Source: Pirellulales bacterium
Lineage (GTDB): Bacteria > Planctomycetota > Planctomycetia > Pirellulales > JALHLM01
DNA length: 8,304 nt
Reading direction: 5' to 3'
NCBI GenBank assembly: GCA_022844585.1
Contig: JALHLM010000254.1
Span: 1-8,304, forward strand
Positions within the stretch are counted from its first letter, which is position 1; every line of letters begins with the position of its first letter. A program made the translations under genes and the position numbers. Shown piece after piece: positions 1 to 5,982 of this stretch. The notes under the pieces were generated by a model. The model saw only the letters and a list, made by a program, of their open reading frames with translations. It did no database searches and was not told where the DNA came from.

Positions 1-32
1 AACCCTCCATTTCAACTCAACGGAACGAAACT

Positions 33-1214
33 ATGAAATACAAACTTCTCGGCCGCAGCGGCCTGCGGGTCTCGGAACTGTGCCTCGGCTGCGCCACGTT
101 CGGTACGAACTGGGGCACGATCGGCTCCGACAAACAGGAAAGCGGCCGCATCTTCGACGCATTTGTCGAAGCTGGCGGCAACTACATCGACACCTCGAAC
201 AAGTACCAGGAAAGCCAGTCCGAGCAATTCCTGGGCACGTTCATCCAGCACGATCGCGATCGCCTCGTGGTCGGGTCGAAGTACTCGCTGTTCGACGGCT
301 TCGCCGACGGCAACGATCCGAACGGCTGCGGCAACCACCGCAAGAACATGATGCGCTCGGTCGAAGGCAGCCTGAAGCGGCTGAACACCGACTACATCGA
401 CCTGCTCTGGATTCACATTTACGACTACACGACGCCGATCGACGAGATCCTCCGCGGGCTCGACGACCTGGTCCGTCAAGGCAAGATTCACTACGTCGGC
501 GCTTCGAACTTCCCTTCGTGGTGGATCTCGAAGGCCAACACGATGGCCGATTTCTACGGTTCGACGCCGCTCGTCGCCACGCAGTTGGAATACAGCATCG
601 TCGAGCGTTCCTGCGAACCGGAATTCCTGCCGATGGCGCACGAGATGGATATCGCCCTCGTGGCCTGGAGTGCCCTCGCCGGCGGCATGGCGACCGGCAA
701 GTACAACCGCGACAACGCCCAAGGCAATGAACTGCGCCGCCTGGTCGATGAAGTCGATCCGGCGAAGAACCACTACTGGCACGCCATGACGGTGCGCAAT
801 CTGAAGATCATGGACGAAGTGGTGAAGATCGCCGACGAAATCGGCCGCCCGTGCGGACAGGTTTCGCTCCGCTGGCTGATGCAGCAGAAGGTCGTGACGA
901 TCCCGATCTTCTCCGCCCGCACCGCCGAGCAAGCCAAGGAAGACCTGGGCGCCTGCGACTTCACGCTCAGCGACGACCACATGCGCCGCCTGACGGAAGC
1001 CAGCCTGCCGGCGATCGGCTCGATCATGCCGAACTCGGGCGCATACCCGTACCCGATGCTCGAATATGGCAGCCCAGCTTTGCCCGAGTTCTACTCGCGC
1101 GGCCTGCTGTTCGGCAATGTGGAAGACAAGATCGTCAACCACCGCCGGATCTACGGCTACCAGTACCACCGCAATCAACCAGCGCCGAACGCCCCGCAGC
1201 CGGCGCTGGCGTAG
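33..1214 (+). CDS. Aldo/keto reductase, NAD(P)H-dependent
   Basis: A 393-residue cytosolic oxidoreductase of the aldo/keto reductase superfamily, expected to reduce a carbonyl (or oxidise an alcohol) with NAD(P)H in a TIM barrel. The N-terminus has the family opening (LGRSGLRVSELCLG, residues 6-19). The catalytic tetrad is visible as Asp53, Tyr58, Lys83 (VVGSKY) and His128 (LLWIHIYD). GASNF (156-160), Gln184/Tyr187 and IPIFSARTAEQ (290-300) match the usual cofactor-binding segments. It is longer than the common 310-340 residues because of a C-terminal extension from about residue 325 that ends in a Pro/Ala-rich tail. The ATG at 33 starts exactly at the conserved N-terminus; only a weak GGAA precedes it. 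It lies upstream of a GMC oxidoreductase and a VOC protein on the same strand, which suggests shared small-molecule metabolism. The substrate cannot be read; sugar or polyol derivatives are possible. Confidence 0.93.
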   Translation: MKYKLLGRSGLRVSELCLGCATFGTNWGTIGSDKQESGRIFDAFVEAGGNYIDTSNKYQESQSEQFLGTFIQHDRDRLVVGSKYSLFDGFADGNDPNGCGNHRKNMMRSVEGSLKRLNTDYIDLLWIHIYDYTTPIDEILRGLDDLVRQGKIHYVGASNFPSWWISKANTMADFYGSTPLVATQLEYSIVERSCEPEFLPMAHEMDIALVAWSALAGGMATGKYNRDNAQGNELRRLVDEVDPAKNHYWHAMTVRNLKIMDEVVKIADEIGRPCGQVSLRWLMQQKVVTIPIFSARTAEQAKEDLGACDFTLSDDHMRRLTEASLPAIGSIMPNSGAYPYPMLEYGSPALPEFYSRGLLFGNVEDKIVNHRRIYGYQYHRNQPAPNAPQPALA

Positions 1215-1228
1215 TACGTGAATCCAAT

Positions 1229-1434
1229 TGAACCGCGGAGACGCAGAGGCGCGGAGGGGGAATGACGAATTTCTAAAATTGAATGTCGAATCAAATCCGA
1301 ATGACGAAGGTCGAATGAGCGGACGTCAACGCCATTCAAGTGACGATTCCTTCGACATTTGAATTTCAGATTTGATTCGACATTCAATTTGTGAATTTCG
1401 TTATTCCCCTTCTCCTCAGCGCCTCTGCGGTTCC
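1229..1434. repeat. Long imperfect inverted repeat, family A copy 1
   Basis: This element fills most of the gap between the aldo/keto reductase stop codon and the GMC start. The left arm begins TTGAACCGCGGAGACGCAGA and the right arm ends with the approximate complement (GCGCCTCTGCGGTTCC, 1419-1434). Further in, 1276-1297 is perfectly complementary to 1369-1390 over 22 bases. The stem region is interrupted by small indels and the tip is near 1315-1340. The arms contain the words GAATGACGAA (1260, 1299) and GAATGTCGAA (1281), with complements in the right arm. No protein gene is present. A related copy lies at 3118-3308. It lacks a T-run after the stem, so it is not a standard intrinsic terminator. 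Confidence 0.85.
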
Positions 1435-1462
1435 AACTCAACTCATTCTCCCGCTACTCGTT

Positions 1463-1466
1463 GGAG
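1463..1466 (+). promoter_or_regulatory. Ribosome binding site of the GMC gene
   Basis: GGAG lies nine bases before the ATG at 1476. It favours that ATG over an in-frame TTG at 1461, which would place the ribosome site inside the coding region. Confidence 0.6.
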
Positions 1467-1475
1467 CTCTCCCCC

Positions 1476-3104
1476 ATGCCCTCTCCTGCCTTCGATTACA
1501 TCGTCATCGGCGCCGGCTCCGCTGGCTGCGTGGTAGCGAATCGGTTGACTGAGGATGCCGACATTAACGTGCTCTTGCTGGAAGCGGGGGAGCGCGATAC
1601 GAAGCCGGAGATTCATGATCCGCGCGGGTTTGTGAGTCTGATGGGCTCCAGCGTCGACTACGCGTATCAATCCGAGCCGGAACCGTTTATGAACGGCCGG
1701 CGGATCATGCTCAATCGCGGCAAGACGCTTGGCGGCACGAGCGCCACGAACGCGATGATCTTCATCCGCGGGCATCGCCTCGACTTCGATCACTGGAACT
1801 ACCTCGGCAACGAAGGCTGGGGCTACGACGAAGTCCTGCCGTATTTCAAGAAGTCGGAAGACAACGAAAACGGCGCAAATCAATTCCGCGGCGCGGGCGG
1901 TCCGGTCCGGATCACCAACTACACGACGTTCACCAAGCCGTCGCCGGCTGCCGAAGCGTTCGTTAACGCGGGCGTGGAGCTTGGCTTCCGCGGCGGGCCG
2001 AAGTGGGACTTCAATATCGACGCCGCGGACGAATCGTGCGGCTACTATCAGTTCAATATCACCCGCGACGGCCAGCGTTGCAGCACGGCGGTCGCGTATT
2101 TGAATCCGATTCTCAGTCGTCCGAACTTGACCGTTCGCACCGGCGCGCAAGTTTCGCGAATCGTGATCGAGAAAGGCCGCGCGATCGGCGTCGAAGTGCT
2201 GGTAGAAGGCAAACCACAACTCATTCGCGCGTCGCGGGAAGTCGTTCTGAGCGCCGGCGCGTTCGACTCGCCGAAGTTGCTGATGCTTTCCGGCATCGGC
2301 GCTGCTGAAGAACTGAAACGCCAAGGTATTGCCGTCACCGCCGACTTGCCGGGCGTGGGGCAGAATCTGCAAGATCATTTGCTGATGCCGAGCGTCTTTC
2401 GCTCCAAGGTCGATCAGCCGGTCCCGCCGCTGTTGGCCGAAGGCGGCATGCTGACGCGGACCCGTCAGGGTCTCGGCGCTGCCGCCCCGGACTTGCAGAT
2501 CAACTTCAACGCCACGATCCCCGCGCTGTTGCCGAAAGATTGCCCGCATCGCGGCCCGAGCTTTACGTTCATCACGATTCTCGTCCGCCCGCAGAGCATC
2601 GGGTACGTCAAGCTCCGCTCGACCAACCCGGCCGACGCGCCGCTGATTCAAGAGAATTACTTGCAATCCGAAGCCGACATGCAGGTGCAATTGAAGGCGA
2701 TCGGTCTATGCCGCGAAATGGTCCGCACCAAGGCTTTCGCCGGCATCTACGATGGCGAAGCATTGCCCGGCGCGGGTCGCAGCGAATCCGATCTGCGCGA
2801 GTACGTCCGCTCGCACGCTTCAACAATCTGGCACCCGACCGGCACCTGCAAGATGGGCCGCGATCGCCTGGCAGTGGTCGACCCGCAACTCCGCGTGCAT
2901 GGCGTCGAAGGGTTGCGCGTCGTCGATGCCTCGATCATGCCGAGCGTCGTGAGCGCGAACCCACACGCCGCGATCATCATGATCGGCGAAAAAGCCGCCG
3001 ACCTGATCCGCGGCGCCACGAAGCCCCAAGTCGCCCGAGCCACCACGTTCGACGCCGCCCTGCCCTGGCGGGCGGCGAACGGCACGCCAGCGACGGTGGC
3101 GTAG
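1476..3104 (+). CDS. GMC-family FAD-dependent oxidoreductase (choline dehydrogenase-like)
   Basis: A 542-residue flavoprotein of the glucose-methanol-choline family, which oxidises alcohol groups using FAD. The N-terminal FAD Rossmann motif is GAGSAG (residues 12-17), followed by LLLEAGE (Glu36 for the ribose). GMC signature 1 lies around residues 82-105 (GKTLGGTSATN), with Thr where many members have Ile or Leu. Signature 2 is GAFDSPKLLMLSGIG (261-275). The catalytic pair is His453 (WHPTGTCKMG) and His497 (SANPHAA). The second position is Asn in choline-oxidase-type enzymes but His in glucose-oxidase-type ones. No signal peptide is visible, so it is probably cytoplasmic. The ATG at 1476 is chosen for its GGAG site and because the FAD motif starts a few residues in. 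The gene is flanked on both sides by family A inverted repeats. The substrate is unknown. Confidence 0.93.
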   Translation: MPSPAFDYIVIGAGSAGCVVANRLTEDADINVLLLEAGERDTKPEIHDPRGFVSLMGSSVDYAYQSEPEPFMNGRRIMLNRGKTLGGTSATNAMIFIRGHRLDFDHWNYLGNEGWGYDEVLPYFKKSEDNENGANQFRGAGGPVRITNYTTFTKPSPAAEAFVNAGVELGFRGGPKWDFNIDAADESCGYYQFNITRDGQRCSTAVAYLNPILSRPNLTVRTGAQVSRIVIEKGRAIGVEVLVEGKPQLIRASREVVLSAGAFDSPKLLMLSGIGAAEELKRQGIAVTADLPGVGQNLQDHLLMPSVFRSKVDQPVPPLLAEGGMLTRTRQGLGAAAPDLQINFNATIPALLPKDCPHRGPSFTFITILVRPQSIGYVKLRSTNPADAPLIQENYLQSEADMQVQLKAIGLCREMVRTKAFAGIYDGEALPGAGRSESDLREYVRSHASTIWHPTGTCKMGRDRLAVVDPQLRVHGVEGLRVVDASIMPSVVSANPHAAIIMIGEKAADLIRGATKPQVARATTFDAALPWRAANGTPATVA

Positions 3105-3117
3105 TCCGATTCACTTG

Positions 3118-3308
3118 AACCGCGGAGACGCTGAGACGGAATGACGAATGTCGAAATCCGAATGACGAAAGAATGTCGAAGCTCGAATGACGAATGGGTA
3201 GCTCGCCAGTAAGCCAACCGCCATTCAGACATTCGACATTCGGATTTCTTTCGTCATTCGGATTTCGAAAGTCGTCATTCCCTCTCCGCGTCTCTGCGAC
3301 TCCGCGGT
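3118..3308. repeat. Long imperfect inverted repeat, family A copy 2
   Basis: This element occupies nearly all of the space between the GMC and VOC genes. The left edge reads AACCGCGGAGACGCTGAGAC and the right edge CTCCGCGTCTCTGCGACTCC followed by GCGGT, which is its near complement. An internal stem of 23 bases pairs 3151-3173 perfectly with 3246-3268. The tip is near 3195-3225 and shares the word GCCATTCA with the tip of the 1229-1434 copy, so the two are homologous along their whole length. GAATGACGAA occurs at 3139, 3160 and 3185, and GAATGTCGAA at 3171. There is no coding capacity and no T-run after the stem. Confidence 0.85.
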
Positions 3309-3330
3309 AAAAACTCACCAGCCTCTTTCC

Positions 3331-3334
3331 GGAG
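3331..3334 (+). promoter_or_regulatory. Ribosome binding site of the VOC gene
   Basis: GGAG is spaced seven bases from the ATG at 3342, one of the clearest Shine-Dalgarno sites in the window. It lies just outside the right end of the 3118-3308 repeat. Confidence 0.6.
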
Positions 3335-3341
3335 TCCACCC

Positions 3342-3743
3342 ATGCTCAAGTTCTCTCACCTGGCCGTCAATTGCCGCGATCTCGCGGTGATCGAAAAATT
3401 CTACACGGATCATTTCGGTTTTCGCCGCGCGCGGCTGATTGATCTTGGCGACGACCAGATCATTTTCTTGCGCAACGGCGACGCCTATTTGGAATTGTTC
3501 CGCGCGAAGGGCGAAGGCCCGGCGCCGGCCGACAAAGATGGCCCGACGTATCCCGGTTTCCGGCACATCGCGTTTCAAGTCGACGACGTCGACAAGAAGC
3601 TCGCCGCGATGGGCGACGCCGCCGTGATCAGCCACGGCCCGTTCAGCTTCAACGACTTCATCCCCGGCTGGCGCACCGTCTGGGTGAAAGACCCGGAAGG
3701 CAACGTGGTGGAAATCAGCCAAGGCTTCAAGGACGCGGAGTAA
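3342..3743 (+). CDS. VOC superfamily (glyoxalase/dioxygenase-fold) protein
   Basis: A 133-residue single-unit vicinal-oxygen-chelate protein with two beta-alpha-beta-beta-beta modules. Likely metal ligands are visible at the family positions: His6 (FSHLAVN), Glu51 (YLELF), His75 (FRHIAFQVDD) and Glu124 (NVVEISQG). The ending DPEGNVVEI is typical of lactoylglutathione-lyase-like members. The length fits glyoxalase I-type and related lyases or epimerases, which act on a metal-bound small substrate in the cytoplasm. The glutathione-binding residues of true glyoxalase I cannot be confirmed, so a specific name is not given. It follows the GMC oxidoreductase on the same strand. A linked role, such as handling a keto or aldehyde product, is an inference from position only. 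The start is fixed by ATG plus GGAG. Confidence 0.9.
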   Translation: MLKFSHLAVNCRDLAVIEKFYTDHFGFRRARLIDLGDDQIIFLRNGDAYLELFRAKGEGPAPADKDGPTYPGFRHIAFQVDDVDKKLAAMGDAAVISHGPFSFNDFIPGWRTVWVKDPEGNVVEISQGFKDAE

Positions 3744-3753
3744 GCCCGACGCT

Positions 3754-3990
3754 GCCCGCGAAACACGCGAAACACGCAAAAAAAGGGGAGAGAAAGGTCC
3801 ACGGAACACACGGAAGGACACGGAAAGTGCTGGGATAGAAGTGGAGAACCGCCCGTTTTCACGATGAATCTACTCCCTTACGTCTCCTTCAATTCTCGCC
3901 GCACTGCATTTTCCGTTTCCGTGATCCTCCGCGAATTCCGTGGAACATTTTCCTCCTCTTCTTTTCGCGTGTTCCGCGTGTTTCGCGGGC
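3754..3990. repeat. Long composite inverted repeat, family B
   Basis: The 345 bases between the VOC and CysC genes hold no gene but contain a large inverted repeat. The outer arms, 3754-3777 and 3967-3990, are complementary at 23 of 24 positions; the left arm contains a 9-base tandem (GCGAAACAC at 3759 and 3768). Inside these is a purine-rich stretch (3777-3796) facing a pyrimidine-rich one (about 3950-3966). Next come three CACGGAA words (3800, 3809, 3819) facing TTCCGTG-type words (about 3911-3943). The loop (about 3831-3900) shows no recognisable feature. The words differ from those of the 1229-1434 and 3118-3308 elements, but the layout and position between genes are the same. Confidence 0.8.
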
Positions 3991-4011
3991 AAATCTGATG
4001 CTCGCTGCCCC

Positions 4012-4040
4012 TTGGCGGGCGCGAAGTTCGCGGTTATGAT
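4012..4040 (+). promoter_or_regulatory. Putative sigma70-type promoter for cysC
   Basis: TTGGCG (4012-4017) and TATGAT (4035-4040) are separated by 17 bases. They match the -35 consensus at four of six positions and the -10 consensus at five of six. Transcription would begin near 4047, giving a leader of about 40 bases before the CysC ATG. The site lies just outside the right end of the 3754-3990 inverted repeat, so CysC is probably transcribed independently of the genes before it. This is a motif-based prediction. Confidence 0.45.
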
Positions 4041-4088
4041 CCGGGGTTTCACACGTTCCCACCGCATTTCCCCGGGGTCTGGCGAAAG

Positions 4089-4742
4089 ATGAGCGAGCAA
4101 GTTCAGGTGCATTGGCACGAGAGCAGCGTTACCCGCGCCGAGCGCGAACAATTGAATGGCAACAAGGGTTGCGTGGTTTGGTTCACCGGCCTGAGCGCCT
4201 GCGGCAAGAGCACCGTCGCGAACCTGGTCGATCACAAGCTCCACGCCCTCGGTTGCCACAGCTTTGTGCTGGATGGCGATAACGTCCGCCATGGCCTGAA
4301 CGCCAGCCCGGCCATCTTGAAGAGCCGCCACGACGAGGAATTCGCCAAGCGTTTCGGCCTTGGCTTCTCGGCCCAGGACCGCGAGGAAAACATCCGCCGC
4401 ATTGGGGCCGTCGCGCAGCTCTTTTCGGAAGCCGGCCTGATCACGCTGACCGCGTTCATCAGCCCGTACCGCAAGGACCGCGATGCCGCTCGGTCGTTGT
4501 TGAAGGACGGCGACTTCGTCGAGATCTTCGTCGACGCCCCGCTGGAAGTCTGCGAAGCCCGCGATCCGAAGGGCCTCTACAAGAAAGCCCGCGCTGGCGA
4601 ACTCAAAGGCTTCACCGGCATCGACGACCCGTACGAAGTCCCGCTCAAGGCGGAACTCCGCCTCGACGCCGGCGCGAAGTCCGCCGATCAACTCGCTGAC
4701 GAAGTGATTGCGTATTTGCGCACCTCGGGCAAGATCAAGTAG
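4089..4742 (+). CDS. cysC: Adenylyl-sulfate kinase (APS kinase)
   Basis: A 217-residue cytoplasmic kinase that phosphorylates adenosine 5'-phosphosulfate with ATP to give PAPS, the sulfate donor for sulfation and for sulfate reduction. The P-loop is GLSACGKST (residues 34-42). The APS-binding segments are DGDNVRHGL (62-70) and GFSAQDREENIRR (92-104). Ser125 in FISPYR is the serine that becomes phosphorylated in family members. KGLYKKARAGE (161-171) and FTGIDDPYE (175-183) form the typical C-terminal part. Compared with E. coli CysC there are about 17 extra residues between HGL and GFS (about 71-90), rich in charged residues. No ATP sulfurylase subunit is adjacent, so this is a stand-alone kinase gene. 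PAPS may serve sulfotransferases in sulfated-polysaccharide metabolism, but that is inference. Its own promoter is predicted at 4012-4040. Confidence 0.96.
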   Translation: MSEQVQVHWHESSVTRAEREQLNGNKGCVVWFTGLSACGKSTVANLVDHKLHALGCHSFVLDGDNVRHGLNASPAILKSRHDEEFAKRFGLGFSAQDREENIRRIGAVAQLFSEAGLITLTAFISPYRKDRDAARSLLKDGDFVEIFVDAPLEVCEARDPKGLYKKARAGELKGFTGIDDPYEVPLKAELRLDAGAKSADQLADEVIAYLRTSGKIK

Positions 4743-4778
4743 GAAGTCGGAACGCCGAACGCGTCGAGCATTACCAAT

Positions 4779-4886
4779 AGAGCCGGAAGCGTCAGCGCCC
4801 GGAGTGAACCGGCGAACATGTTCGCTGGAACAAGTGTCCCAGCAACACACGTCGAAGTCACTTCCCGCGCGACTCCTTCCGGCTCT
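4779..4886. repeat. Imperfect inverted repeat, family C copy 1
   Basis: The left arm (4779-4807, starting AGAGCCGGAAGCGTCAGCGC) pairs with the right arm (4858-4886, ending CTTCCGGCTCT) with a few bulges. Between the arms are two smaller, mutually exclusive structures: a 14-base perfect palindrome at 4812-4825 (extendable to 4809-4828 with one mismatch) and a 9-base stem, 4824-4832 with 4835-4843. The right arm ends 14 bases before the start of the 98-residue gene. The left arm closely matches the left arm of the repeat at 5983-6068. Confidence 0.7.
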
Positions 4887-4900
4887 TTGCTTGCGCTACC

Positions 4901-5197
4901 ATGGCAACAGACCCCAATCTCTGGCGCACGCTGCGCGTCGGCGACCGCATCCGCTTTGTGGAGTACCCACGCGAGTTTCTGCAGCCCGGCTATTGTATTT
5001 TTCCAGAGACCATCCGAGTCTACCGAAAGCTACTCAAGCGCAAGTCACCGCTGCGTGCCTACGAGATCGACGAATATAGTTCGCCTTGGATTCGGTGCCG
5101 CTTTGTTGGTCGCAATGGAAAACTCGAGTGGCACTTCTTGTCGGTGAACCACGACGGATTCGTCAAAGTCATTCCGCGGGCCAAGCGACGGAATTGA
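4901..5197 (+). CDS. Small protein of unknown function (98 residues)
   Basis: The function is not recognised. The protein is basic and globular-looking, with no signal peptide or membrane segment. It begins with DPNLWRTLRVGDRIRFVEYP (residues 4-23) and shows alternating hydrophobic and charged stretches that suggest a mostly beta fold with one central helix (ETIRVYRKLLKRK). Aromatic and acidic motifs follow (YEIDEY, PWIRCRF, WHFLSVNHDG). The GDRIRFVE and HDGFVKV segments recall small SH3-like beta barrels, but this is only an impression. Its composition is that of a real protein rather than an out-of-frame shadow, and similar small proteins are, from memory, found in planctomycetes. It starts 14 bases after an inverted repeat with no clear Shine-Dalgarno site, and converges on bioD with a 20-base gap between stop codons. 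Confidence 0.72.
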   Translation: MATDPNLWRTLRVGDRIRFVEYPREFLQPGYCIFPETIRVYRKLLKRKSPLRAYEIDEYSSPWIRCRFVGRNGKLEWHFLSVNHDGFVKVIPRAKRRN

Positions 5198-5217
5198 GCG
5201 TCAATCAACGAAGTCGA

Positions 5218-5904
5218 CTATTCCCCGCCAGCCAGTTTCCACCAGTCGACTTGGGGCTCAAATCCAGCCGCATTCCAAGCCAATTCCGCCAATACCGGTG
5301 CTACCGCGCGGAGCGCGATCTCGGTTCGATTGCTGGTGCGGCTCGGATCAGAATGTGCATTTAGCTTCGTGTCGTTCAACACGATTCCCGCCACCGGCAG
5401 GCCATCTCCAAACGCCGCGGCTGCGATCAGGGTTTGCAGAACGTGATTGATGACGCCGATGCGGTTCGCGGCGACTACGATCAACGGAAAGCCCAAATCG
5501 GCGGCGAGATCAGCGACGCAATCTTCATCGCCCAACGGCGACATGAGCCCGCCGGCGCCTTCCACCAGCACGATATCCGAATGTTCGCACCAATAGTCAA
5601 GCCCCGAACGCAATCGATCAGCGTCAAGCGTCTTGCCTTCGGCTCGGGCGGCTAAGTGCGGCGCGAGCGGCGCGACAAATCGTTGTGGACAGACTTGCTC
5701 AAGTTCGCCAGGTCGACCGGCGGCTTCCCACAATGCTTCCGCGTCCGTGGAGATGAGTTGACCATCCCGAACGACGCAACCGCTGGCCGCTGGCTTGTAG
5801 ACTCCGACGCGACGACCTTCCGCGCGCAACGCCCGCGCGATCAATGCGCCGACGTAGGTCTTGCCGACATCGGTGTCGGTTCCGGTGATGAACAGGCCAG
5901 GCAC
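5218..5904 (-). CDS. bioD: ATP-dependent dethiobiotin synthetase
   Basis: The penultimate enzyme of biotin synthesis: it uses CO2 and ATP to close the ureido ring of 7,8-diaminopelargonate, giving dethiobiotin in the cytoplasm. From the GTG at 5904 the protein has 228 residues, close to E. coli BioD (225). The P-loop is GTDTDVGKT (residues 8-16). YKPAASG (36-42) supplies Lys37 and Ser41. Asp54, VEGAGG (114-119, Glu115) and the nucleotide-binding VLND (175-178) are in place. An ATG at 5943 would add 13 residues, and a TTG lies at 5979. The GTG is preferred because the family normally starts two to five residues before this beta strand and because a possible -10 box lies at 5949-5954. No bioA, bioB or bioF is nearby, so the biotin genes appear dispersed. 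The function is secure; the start is not. Confidence 0.93.
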   Translation of the reverse strand: MPGLFITGTDTDVGKTYVGALIARALRAEGRRVGVYKPAASGCVVRDGQLISTDAEALWEAAGRPGELEQVCPQRFVAPLAPHLAARAEGKTLDADRLRSGLDYWCEHSDIVLVEGAGGLMSPLGDEDCVADLAADLGFPLIVVAANRIGVINHVLQTLIAAAAFGDGLPVAGIVLNDTKLNAHSDPSRTSNRTEIALRAVAPVLAELAWNAAGFEPQVDWWKLAGGE

Positions 5905-5948
5905 AAGGGAACTCTCGGAGTACGCACGTTCAAGAAGCGGCATCCAAG

Positions 5949-5977
5949 ATTGTACCGACTCAAATGGCAAGACAATC
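5949..5977 (-). promoter_or_regulatory. Possible bioD promoter (weak)
   Basis: On the minus strand TACAAT (5954-5949) matches the -10 consensus at five of six positions. The hexamer 17 bases upstream (GATTGT) is a poor -35; TTGATT gives a better hexamer but a 19-base spacer. Transcription would start near 5942, right at the alternative ATG and about 38 bases before the GTG at 5904. This is a motif guess only. Confidence 0.25.
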
Positions 5978-5982
5978 AAACA

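Noticed and set aside
1..32. Right end of another family A repeat before the aldo/keto reductase
   Set aside because: TCAACTCAA resembles bases just after the 1229-1434 element, but about ten bases at the window edge are too little to support it.
12..1178. 388-residue open frame opposite the aldo/keto reductase
   Set aside because: It is a codon-bias shadow: rich in Arg, Val, Ala and Asp, no domain, and fully opposite a gene with an intact catalytic tetrad.
1461..1475. TTG start extending the GMC protein by five residues
   Set aside because: The extension covers the GGAG ribosome site; the ATG at 1476 is better placed.
1443..2690. 415-residue open frame opposite the GMC gene
   Set aside because: It has a shadow-like composition and no motif, while the plus strand carries complete GMC signatures.
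1229..3308. CRISPR array suggested by recurring GAATGACGAA words
   Set aside because: Words are only about ten bases, spacing is irregular (11-21 bases), and they lie in inverted-repeat arms, with no direct repeats of CRISPR size or cas genes.
3754..3990. Simple intrinsic terminator for the VOC gene
   Set aside because: The stem is far longer than usual, has a loop of about 70 bases and no T-run after the right arm.
3870..4850. 326-residue minus-strand open frame across the family B repeat and cysC
   Set aside because: It crosses a repeat and lies opposite a clear APS kinase; no recognisable motif.
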